Source: DASUAO01 sp046484625
GTDB lineage: Bacteria > Actinomycetota > Acidimicrobiia > IMCC26256 > PALSA-555
Reading direction: 5' to 3'
Assembly (NCBI GenBank): GCA_046484625.1
Contig: JAWOIO010000028.1
Location: 1 to 28,970, forward strand
Length of the DNA stretch: 28,970 bases
Part shown: in pieces, positions 13,634 through 20,055 of the stretch
Layout of the letters: each line of letters begins with the position of its first letter
Position numbering within the stretch: position 1 is the stretch's first letter
Program-made: the position numbers and the translations under genes
The notes under the pieces: generated by a model
The model's input: the letters and a program-made list of their open reading frames with translations, nothing else
What the model was told of the DNA's origin: nothing
Databases searched by the model: none

Positions 13634-15045
13634 GCGGGCGCGGGATCAGCCGACGCGGCTTCCTCGGCGGATCTCTTGCGGTCGCGGGCGGGCTCACGGG
13701 CGGTCTCACCCGCGCCCCGCTCGGGGCCGCGACGTTCTCGGCCCGGCGGGGCGTCCCTGATCCTGAAGGCTTCCTCTTCACCCGTTGGGCGTCCGACCCG
13801 TACTCGCGCGGCTCGTACTCCTTCATCGGCGTGGGTGCCACGAACAACAGCCGACGCGCCCTCGCCGAGCCGCTGGGCGATGCGCGCGTGGATCGAGTGT
13901 TCTTCGCCGGCGAGGCGACGTCGCCCGGCCACGCTGCGACCGTGCACGGCGCCTATCTCTCGGGTCGTCGAGCAGCCGACGAGGTCATGGGTGAGGCCGA
14001 GGACGGGGCCCGCGTCGTCGTCGTGGGTGCCGGTGTGGCCGGTCTCGCCGCGGCGCGATCCCTCCACCGCAGTGGGTACGAGGTGGTCGTGCTCGAGGCC
14101 CGCGAGCGGGTCGGTGGCCGCATCTTCACCGACACCGGACTCGGACTCCCACTCGACCTCGGGGCATCGTGGATCCACGGGATCGAGGGGAACCCGATCA
14201 CGACGCTCGCGCGCGACCACGACGTCCCGACAGCCGTCACCGACTACGACAACGGCATCGTCTACGGGCCGGACGGCGCGCCCCTCTCCGGCCGCGACAC
14301 TCGGACACTCGAACGTACGCTGCGGTACTTCGCGAACGAGATCGAAGCCCCGCGCGAGGAGCTCGACGACGACATCTCGCTGGGCGCGGCCATCGACGCC
14401 GTGGTCGCGCGTGACGGCGACTGGACACCGCAGGAGCTGCGCGGCCTCGACTTCTCCGTCAACACGGCGATCGAGCACGAGTACGCAGGCGACGTCCACG
14501 AGCTCTCGTTGTTCTGGTGGGACGCCGGGAGCGGCTTCGGCGGCGACGACGTGCTGTTCCCCGAGACCGGATACCGGTGGCTCCCGCGGCTACTCGCCGA
14601 TGGGCTCGACGTGCGGACCGGCCGAGTGGTGACGCAGGTCGCGTGGGATCCCTCGGGAGTGTCCGTGGTCGCCAACGGCGAGGCCGTGCCAGGTGCACAC
14701 GTCGTCGTCACCTTGCCGCTCGGTGTCCTGAAGGCAGGCGCGGTCGAGTTCGTCCCCGCCCTGCCGTCGCCCAACCGACGGGCGATCGAACGGCTCGGGA
14801 TGGGGGTGCTCGACAAGCTGTGGCTCCGCTTCCCGCGGGTGTTCTGGGACCCCGACGTCGACCTCTTCGGCTACGTCTCGCCGGTCAAGGGGCGATGGAC
14901 CGAGTGGTACGACTTCTCCCGGCTCACCGGCGAGCCGATCCTGCTCGGGTTCAACGCCGCGACGTACGCACGCGACCTGGAGACCCGCTCCGATGCGGAC
15001 GTGGTCGCCGACGCGATGGACGTACTCCGCACGATCTACGGATGA
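13630..15045 (+). CDS. Tat-exported flavin amine oxidase, circularly permuted
   Basis: 471 residues. Twin-arginine signal ISRRGFLGG (Arg8-Arg9) with a hydrophobic stretch to about residue 34, fitting export of a folded FAD protein. Residues 41-119 are what normally forms the C-terminus of flavin monoamine oxidases: TRWASDPYSRGSYSF, LAEPL, VFFAGEATS (90-98) and ATVHGAYLSGRRAA. Only then comes the usual N-terminus: VVVVGAGVAGLAAARSL (Gly133, 135, 138), EARERVGGRIFTD, LDLGASWIHG. The protein stops at MDVLRTIYG, precisely where canonical enzymes continue into the segment found here at the front. All blocks are present once, so this is a permutation, not a truncation. Amine substrate unknown. Last gene of the 12317 operon, 9 bp from the convergent SDR stop. 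Confidence 0.9.
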   Translation: MSGRGISRRGFLGGSLAVAGGLTGGLTRAPLGAATFSARRGVPDPEGFLFTRWASDPYSRGSYSFIGVGATNNSRRALAEPLGDARVDRVFFAGEATSPGHAATVHGAYLSGRRAADEVMGEAEDGARVVVVGAGVAGLAAARSLHRSGYEVVVLEARERVGGRIFTDTGLGLPLDLGASWIHGIEGNPITTLARDHDVPTAVTDYDNGIVYGPDGAPLSGRDTRTLERTLRYFANEIEAPREELDDDISLGAAIDAVVARDGDWTPQELRGLDFSVNTAIEHEYAGDVHELSLFWWDAGSGFGGDDVLFPETGYRWLPRLLADGLDVRTGRVVTQVAWDPSGVSVVANGEAVPGAHVVVTLPLGVLKAGAVEFVPALPSPNRRAIERLGMGVLDKLWLRFPRVFWDPDVDLFGYVSPVKGRWTEWYDFSRLTGEPILLGFNAATYARDLETRSDADVVADAMDVLRTIYG

Positions 15046-15054
15046 GCATCGGCG

Positions 15055-15825
15055 TCACAGCCCCATGAAGCTCCCGCCGTCGCAGACAATCGTCTGACCG
15101 GTCACGTACCCGCCGTCGTCGCTCGCGAGGAAGCGCACAACCGATCCGATGTCGGCCTCCGGATCACCGATCCTCCCGAGCGACGTGCGGGCCTCGACGC
15201 GCTCCTTGAGCACCGGGTTCGCGACGAAGGCGCTGGTGAGCGCCGGCGTCTCGGCGACGGGCGCGATGCAGTTCACCGTGATCCCGAGTGGTCCCCACTC
15301 CCGCGAGAGGCTCTTGGCCATCGCGCGCTGGGCCGCCTTCACCGGCGAGTAGGCGGGGATGTTCACGCTCCCCTCGACCCCCGACGGTGAGGTGACGAGC
15401 ACGAGACGACCGCGGCGGGCCGCGGCCACGAGATGGGGGAACGCCAGGACCGCGGCGTAGTACGAGCCCCACACCGCGGTTCGGGAGTTGTGGCGCCACA
15501 GGTCCGCGTCGAGATCCTCGACGCGGTGGGGTGCGGCGCCTCGGAACGCGTTGTGCACCATGATCTCGAGACCGCCGTAGCGATCGACGGTCGCGTCGAC
15601 GCACGCGGCCATCGAGTCCCGGTCGGTGACATCGGTGACGATGCAGACCGCCTCGTGGCCACGGTCGCGGATCACTGCGGCCGCCGGCTCCCCGGTCTCG
15701 GCTCGCCGGGCCGCGACGACGACGTTCGCGCCCGCAGCGGCCAGCGCACGGGCGATCCCCTCGCCCACACCCTGGCCGGCACCGGTCACCACCGCGGTCC
15801 GTCCCGCGAGCGACGCGCCGCTCAC
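15055..15825 (-). CDS. SDR-family oxidoreductase, catalytically complete
   Basis: 256 residues from GTG 15825, which overlaps the stop of the upstream SDR (GTGA, 15822-15825). Classical SDR motifs: TGAGQGVGEGIA cofactor loop, TDVTD, a VHNAF variant of NNAG, VTSPSGVEG (catalytic Ser), YSPVK (catalytic Tyr and Lys) and the C-terminal TGQTIVCDGGSFMG. NAD(P)-dependent oxidation or reduction of a hydroxyl/keto group, plausibly a 3-hydroxyacyl-CoA step. It is the final gene of the operon with the degenerate SDR, P450 and AhpD-like gene. Confidence 0.9.
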   Translation of the reverse strand: MSGASLAGRTAVVTGAGQGVGEGIARALAAAGANVVVAARRAETGEPAAAVIRDRGHEAVCIVTDVTDRDSMAACVDATVDRYGGLEIMVHNAFRGAAPHRVEDLDADLWRHNSRTAVWGSYYAAVLAFPHLVAAARRGRLVLVTSPSGVEGSVNIPAYSPVKAAQRAMAKSLSREWGPLGITVNCIAPVAETPALTSAFVANPVLKERVEARTSLGRIGDPEADIGSVVRFLASDDGGYVTGQTIVCDGGSFMGL

Positions 15826-16517
15826 GGTGCCATCCAGACGCCGCCGTCGGCGCTCAAGGTGGCACCCGTGAGCGCGTGACCCGCCGCGCCGGCGAGGAAG
15901 ACCACGATGGGGCCGAGATCGGTGCGCACATCGCCGGGCCCACCGAGGGCGGGCGGCGCGAGCGACACGGCGACGCTCTCGACCCCGATCGGGACGTGCT
16001 CGGGTGCCGGGGCGAGGCAGTTCACGGTGATGCCCTCCGGACCCCACTGGCGCGCCGCGGCCTTCGCGAGCAGGCGCTGGCCCTCGACTGCGGTGGTGTA
16101 CGGCACGAGACCGGCGGCACCCGACATCGACACCGTGGGTGTCACGAACACGAATCGTCCGCCCCGGCCGCGCATCTGCTCGTAGCCGGCCTGCAGTGTG
16201 TGGATCGCGCCCACCATCGCGCCCTCCCAGACCGCGCCCCAGCGCTCGTCGTCGACCTGTTCGAAGGGCGTCTGCTCGAACGCGACGTCCGGCATCGCGG
16301 CGTGCACGACGATGTCGACGGGACCGCCGTGCTCCGCCGCCACCGCGGCGAACGCCGCGACCGCGTCGTCCCGGGTTCTCAGGGCGTCGTCGCCGACCTC
16401 GCCGACCGCGGCGCCGGCATCCCGGAGTGCGTCGCTGATCCCCCGCCCGAGTGCGAGTCGCGTGCCAGTGACTGCCGCGACCCGTCCGACGAGCGACGCG
16501 TCGGGCGCGACGCTCAC
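15822..16517 (-). CDS. Degenerate SDR, probable non-catalytic partner of the adjacent SDR
   Basis: 231 residues from GTG 16517, overlapping the P450 stop (GTGA). The Rossmann start TGTRLALGRGIS is kept. About 20 residues around the second and third strands, including the Asp motif that positions the adenine, are missing compared with its neighbour. The Tyr-x3-Lys motif reads YTTAV, with the Lys replaced by Val, and NNAG is VHAAM. The C-terminus (GATLSADGGVWM) keeps the SDR dimer region. I infer a pseudoenzyme subunit paired with the active SDR encoded next, as in the BbsC/BbsD heteromer of anaerobic toluene degradation. Confidence 0.85.
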   Translation of the reverse strand: MSVAPDASLVGRVAAVTGTRLALGRGISDALRDAGAAVGEVGDDALRTRDDAVAAFAAVAAEHGGPVDIVVHAAMPDVAFEQTPFEQVDDERWGAVWEGAMVGAIHTLQAGYEQMRGRGGRFVFVTPTVSMSGAAGLVPYTTAVEGQRLLAKAAARQWGPEGITVNCLAPAPEHVPIGVESVAVSLAPPALGGPGDVRTDLGPIVVFLAGAAGHALTGATLSADGGVWMAP

Positions 16518-17713
16518 ACGCCGGCCCGGACGGGGAGCGACTTGATCCCGTTGATGAAGTTCGAGCCCAGCCGTCGGACGGGACCGGCGGGTGCGAGTGC
16601 CGGCATCCGCTCGAGCAGCTCCTCGAAGAGGATGCGGGCCTCGAGCCGGGCGAGGCTGGCGCCGAGGCAGAAGTGCGGCCCCCCGGCGCCGAAGGCGACA
16701 TGCTCGTTGGGGGTGCGCGCGACGTCGAAGCGATCGGCGTCGGGGAAGGCCCGCTCGTCGCGGTTCGCCGACGGGTACCACATCACGACCTTGTCGCCTG
16801 CCGCGATCTCCTGGCCGGCCACCGTGACATCGACGGCGGCGGTCCGGCGGAAGTGCATGACGGGCGTCACCCACCGCAGCATCTCCTCGACCGCGGTCGG
16901 GACAAGCGTTCGGTCGGCGAGGAGCCGGGCGCGCTGCTCGGGGTGCTCGAAGAGGGCCAGCATGCCGCCGGTGATCAGGTTGCGCGTGGTCTCGCTTCCC
17001 GCGTTCATCAGGAGCATGAAGAAGAAGTCGGTCTCGATCGGTGTGAGCGCCTCGCCGTCGACGTCGGCTCGCAGGATGAGGCTGAGCAGGTCGTCGCCGG
17101 GTGCCTCGGTGCGGGCCTGTGCGAGCGCGTCGGCGTACGCGAACATCTCGGTCATCGCCGCGCGCGCATCCGCTTCTGTGGTCCCGAGGTCCGGGTCACC
17201 GACACTCATCGTCACCTCGGTGAGCGCGAACACGCGGTGGCGGTCCTCGAGGGGCACGCCGACGAGCTCGGCGATCACCTGGAGCGGCAGCTCCACGGCG
17301 ACGTCCCCGACCAGGTCGAACTCACCCGAGGCGGCTGCCGCGTCGAGGAGGTCGGCGACGAGCGTCCGCACCCTCGGCTCGAGCAGCTGGACCTGCCGGG
17401 GCGTGAAGCCACGGTTGACGATCTTGCGCAGCTTCGTGTGGCGGGGCGGATCGAGGTTGATGAGGAGCTGGTCGTCGGCCACCGGGTCGGCGGGATCCTG
17501 GATGAACACCCGCGGCGACGACCGGAACGTCGCAGGGTCGCGGGAGACCGCGACCACGTCGGCGTGGCGGAACACCCCCCAGTAGCCCGGGCCGTCAGGC
17601 TCCGGGAGGAAGCACACCGGGGCCTCGTCACGGAGCCGTCGGAACTCCTCGTGGGGCGGGCCGTCCGCGAACCGCGACAGGTCGAACAGGTCGACCGTGG
17701 CGGGGACGTTCAC
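16514..17713 (-). CDS. Cytochrome P450 (CYP124/125/142-like)
   Basis: 399 residues from GTG 17713, which overlaps the stop of the upstream AhpD-like gene (GTGA) and follows a GAG site; a GTG four codons upstream is less likely. Motifs: LDPPRHTKLRKIVNRGFTP (C-helix), AGSETTRN (I-helix oxygen activation), EEMLR (ExxR), and heme loop FGAGGPHFCLG with Cys349 as thiolate ligand, then SNFINGIKSLPV. These resemble the actinobacterial P450s that hydroxylate terminal methyl groups of sterols and branched lipids. It needs a ferredoxin; the 3Fe-4S ferredoxin at 24336 is a candidate donor. Soluble, no membrane anchor. Confidence 0.93.
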   Translation of the reverse strand: MNVPATVDLFDLSRFADGPPHEEFRRLRDEAPVCFLPEPDGPGYWGVFRHADVVAVSRDPATFRSSPRVFIQDPADPVADDQLLINLDPPRHTKLRKIVNRGFTPRQVQLLEPRVRTLVADLLDAAAASGEFDLVGDVAVELPLQVIAELVGVPLEDRHRVFALTEVTMSVGDPDLGTTEADARAAMTEMFAYADALAQARTEAPGDDLLSLILRADVDGEALTPIETDFFFMLLMNAGSETTRNLITGGMLALFEHPEQRARLLADRTLVPTAVEEMLRWVTPVMHFRRTAAVDVTVAGQEIAAGDKVVMWYPSANRDERAFPDADRFDVARTPNEHVAFGAGGPHFCLGASLARLEARILFEELLERMPALAPAGPVRRLGSNFINGIKSLPVRAGV

Positions 17714-18201
17714 GGCAGCTCGCACTGCTGATCGAGCTTCAGCACCTGGGTGAGGCGTCCGAACGCGAGGAAGTTCCCGATGCAGATCGTGAGGTCGAGC
17801 ACCTCGGCATCGGTGAAGTGACTGCGGAGGCGCGTCATGAACGCGTCGTCGATCGCGAGATGGTCGAGGCAGAAGCGCTCGGCGTACTCGATCGCGGCTC
17901 GCTCGGCGTCGGAGTACTCCGGATGGTCACGGTGCGATTCGACGCCCGCATACAGCTCCTCGGTCACGCCCTGCTCCCGCAACTGCGGGATCCGCCACCC
18001 CAGTCAGATGGGGCAGTCGTTGATCTGTGCGATCCGCATCCGGACCGCCTCGCGCACGCGGGCCGGGATCTGGCTCTGCTCGTAGACCGCCGCCGAGAGC
18101 GCCGCGACCGGACCCCCGAGCTCGGGACGCAGCGCCCAGACCCGTGCGATCTCGGGCAGCTCCTTGTCGCCCCGGTTCGGTGGGAGGTCGAGTCGTGCCA
18201 T
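17710..18201 (-). CDS. AhpD/carboxymuconolactone-decarboxylase family protein, candidate selenoprotein (C-x-x-U, TGA at 18004-18006)
   Basis: 163 residues if the in-frame TGA is read as selenocysteine (codon 66). Residues 1-65 end IAQINDCPI; the same frame continues after TGA with LGWRIPQLREQG to a natural stop at 17710. AhpD-type enzymes have E-x11-C-x-x-C; here Glu51 and Cys63 fit exactly and the TGA falls on the second Cys, with Arg70 at the usual His/Arg position. Directly after the TGA is a hairpin with the features of a bacterial SECIS. Downstream sequence (SDAERAAIEYAERF, FTDAEVLDLTICIGNFLAFGR) is well-kept CMD family, arguing against decay. The role would be thiol/selenol peroxide or disulfide chemistry. 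The ATG at 18201 follows GGGGTGA. Alternatives: one-base sequencing error or a recent nonsense mutation. Confidence 0.72.
17975..18006 (-). promoter_or_regulatory. Candidate bacterial SECIS hairpin with its TGA codon
   Basis: On the mRNA, UGA (18006-18004) is followed 13 nt later by UCCCGC-AGUU-GCGGGA (17990-17975), a perfect 6-bp stem with a 4-nt loop containing GU. The loop lies 20-23 nt after the UGA, inside the 16-37 nt window known for bacterial SECIS elements, and the GC-AG...GC apex resembles the E. coli fdhF element. Confidence 0.6.
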
Positions 18202-18254
18202 CACGTCACCCCTGGTCAGCCGTCGGCCGTTCGTCGCCGTGGTCTCGCGGTCGA

Positions 18255-18280
18255 AGCGTACCGCCGTCCGTCCCGGACGG
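18255..18280 (-). promoter_or_regulatory. SDR-operon terminator hairpin and -10 box of the AhpD-P450 operon
   Basis: In the 85-bp gap, CCGTCC (18264-18269) and GGACGG (18275-18280) form a stem just after the SDR stop. Next, reading on the minus strand, TACGCT (18260-18255) is a plausible -10 box, giving a leader of about 45 nt before the ATG at 18201. Both assignments are moderate. Confidence 0.35.
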
Positions 18281-18286
18281 GGCAGA

Positions 18287-19066
18287 TCAGTGGAAGACCT
18301 CGCCGCCGTTCACGTCGAGCGCCTGACCGGTGATCACCGACGACATGTCCGACGCGAAGAACACGGCCGCGTTCGCGCAGTCGTCGTCGGGTGGGATCTC
18401 GCCGAGCGCGATCGCGGCCGCGATCTCGTCGTAGGACTCCTGGACGGTCTTGCCCGTCTGGGCCTCCATCATCTTGAAGTACCCCTCGACCGACGGACCC
18501 CACATCCAACCGGGAACGATCGAGTTCACGCGGATCTTGTAGGGCCCGAGCTCTTTCGCGAGCACCTGCGCGGCCGTCATCAGGGCGCCCTTCGAGGTGG
18601 CATAGCCACCCTGGAGTGGGAGCACCTTGCGGATGATCATCGAGTTCACGAACACGATGGAGCCGGACTGCTGCGTCTTCATGATCGGGATCGCCGACTT
18701 CGTCAGCTGGAGGCTGCCGAACAGGTTGACGTCCATCATCGTCCGCCAGGCCTTCAGGTCTACGTCCTCGAACGTCTGGAAGACGTCGGGCGCGAACGCG
18801 TTGTGCACGAGCACGTCGACACCTCCGAACGTGTCGACGCAGGCCTGCACGAGACGGTCGCACTCACCCTGGTCGGTGATGTCGGTGCGCGAGACGACGG
18901 CCCTTCGCCCGAGTGCCTCGACCTCGCCCTTCACCTGGTCGAGCATCGACTCGGTGCGCGCACCGAGCGCGACGTCGGCGCCCTCGCGGGCGAACGCGAG
19001 CGCGATCTCCCGCCCGAGGCCCGGGCCGATGCCCGAGACGATGCATCGCTTGTTCTCCAACAGCAT
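18287..19066 (-). CDS. SDR-family oxidoreductase
   Basis: 259 residues; ATG 19066 with GGAG 8 nt upstream. Motifs: SGIGPGLGREIA, TDITD, VHNAF, VFVNSM (Ser), YATSK (Tyr/Lys), TGQALDVNGGEVF. It is a close relative of the next gene upstream (19114-19905), with the same SGxGPGxGR cofactor loop and a KELGP(Y/A)KIRVN segment, so the two look like an old tandem duplication. Between them is a 47-nt gap. NAD(P)-linked alcohol or ketone chemistry; both members keep all catalytic residues, unlike the pair at 15055-16517. Confidence 0.9.
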   Translation of the reverse strand: MLLENKRCIVSGIGPGLGREIALAFAREGADVALGARTESMLDQVKGEVEALGRRAVVSRTDITDQGECDRLVQACVDTFGGVDVLVHNAFAPDVFQTFEDVDLKAWRTMMDVNLFGSLQLTKSAIPIMKTQQSGSIVFVNSMIIRKVLPLQGGYATSKGALMTAAQVLAKELGPYKIRVNSIVPGWMWGPSVEGYFKMMEAQTGKTVQESYDEIAAAIALGEIPPDDDCANAAVFFASDMSSVITGQALDVNGGEVFH

Positions 19067-19113
19067 GTGCAGCTCCCGCTCGCAGTGTGTGGTTCCGGAC
19101 GTGCGGCAGTCGG

Positions 19114-19905
19114 TCAGTCCATGGTGCGGCCGCAATTCACGTCGAGGGTCTGGCCGGTGATCACGCGCGAGAGGTCGGACGCGAAGAACAGGACCGCGGG
19201 CGCGATCTCCTCGGGGCTCGCCAGGTGCGGCAGCGCGTTCTGGGCTGCGATCTCGCCTGCGACGACCTCGGAGGTGGTGCCGCGCTGCTGCGAGATCCAG
19301 GCGAAGTACTCGTCGAGCGAACGGCCGCGGATGTGGCCGGGGGCGACGCAGTTGACCCGGATCTTCGCCGGCCCGAGCTCCTTCGCCAGGACCTGGGCGG
19401 CGGTCGTGAGCGCGCGCTTCGACGCGGCATAGCCCGCGAGCAGGGGGATGGGGTTCCTCACCGACAGCGTCGTGATCATCACGATCGAGCCGCCACCGAC
19501 CGCACGCAGATGTGGGAGGCACGCCTGGCTGAGCGCGAGCGCACCGAAGACGTTGACGTCGATCGGCTCGCGCCACCGCTCCGGGTCGAAGCCGTCGAAC
19601 GGCTCACGCCAGTCCTCCTCGGCGAACGCGTTGTTCACGACCACGTCGATCCGACCGAGCTCGGCGGCGGCGGTCTCGGCGAGGTGCCTCCCCTGCTCGG
19701 GGTCGCGGATGTCGGTCGGGACCCCGATCGCCCGCCGACCGAGCGCCTCGATCTCCTCGACGACAGGGCCCCACGACGTCTCCCGCCGGGCACCGAGCGC
19801 CACGTCGGCACCGGCGCTCGCGAGCTCGAGTGCAATGGCACGGCCCATGCCCGGGCCCACGCCGGAGACGATCGCCACCCGTCCGTCGAGCAGGCCCGCC
19901 GTCAT
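19114..19905 (-). CDS. SDR-family oxidoreductase (paralogue of the following gene)
   Basis: 263 residues; ATG 19905. Cofactor loop SGVGPGMGRAIA, TDIRD, VNNAF, MITTLS (Ser), YAASK (Tyr/Lys) and TGQTLDVNCGRTMD. First gene of the minus-strand SDR unit, divergent from the acyl-CoA ligase at 20056 across 150 bp that contain a GAACATGTTC palindrome. Likely acts on the same class of CoA or steroid intermediates as the ligase product; this is inferred from arrangement only. The start is slightly uncertain because the ribosome site (AAGG) is about 9 nt away. Confidence 0.88.
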   Translation of the reverse strand: MTAGLLDGRVAIVSGVGPGMGRAIALELASAGADVALGARRETSWGPVVEEIEALGRRAIGVPTDIRDPEQGRHLAETAAAELGRIDVVVNNAFAEEDWREPFDGFDPERWREPIDVNVFGALALSQACLPHLRAVGGGSIVMITTLSVRNPIPLLAGYAASKRALTTAAQVLAKELGPAKIRVNCVAPGHIRGRSLDEYFAWISQQRGTTSEVVAGEIAAQNALPHLASPEEIAPAVLFFASDLSRVITGQTLDVNCGRTMD

Positions 19906-19978
19906 CGTTGCATCGCCTTGCGCTCCTGGGCCCGGTCTCGACGGCCCGTCCCGCCCGGCACGCCTTGCCGCCCCGGAT

Positions 19979-19992
19979 CGGAACATGTTCTA
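19979..19992. promoter_or_regulatory. KstR-like operator in the divergent SDR / acyl-CoA ligase promoter region
   Basis: The site contains a perfect 10-bp palindrome, GAACATGTTC (19981-19990). Over 14 bp (CGGAACATGTTCTA) it matches the TNNAACNNGTTNNA motif of the mycobacterial cholesterol repressor KstR at every fixed position except the first. It lies between divergent genes of a steroid-like pathway. The rest of the 150-bp gap shows no other clear element. Confidence 0.5.
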
Positions 19993-20055
19993 CTTCGTCG
20001 GCGGAGCAGGACCAACCGTCGGCCTCGCCCGCGCCCGCCGTCGAGGAGTGCACCT

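Noticed and set aside
12979..15045. 688-codon open frame starting inside the crotonase gene
   Set aside because: The part before 13630 is a shadow of the crotonase gene in another frame (Arg/Pro-rich). The oxidase begins at the ATG with a Tat signal, overlapping the crotonase stop.
15055..16701. 548-codon frame that would join the active SDR to upstream sequence
   Set aside because: The upstream half is the out-of-frame shadow of the degenerate SDR. A GTG at 15825 overlapping the previous stop is the natural start.
18004..18204. Separate 66-codon gene ending in INDCPI, with a second gene at 17710-17982
   Set aside because: Both pieces are in the same frame and together make one AhpD/CMD-family protein; the stop falls exactly on the second redox Cys, so I treat it as one gene with a recoded TGA.
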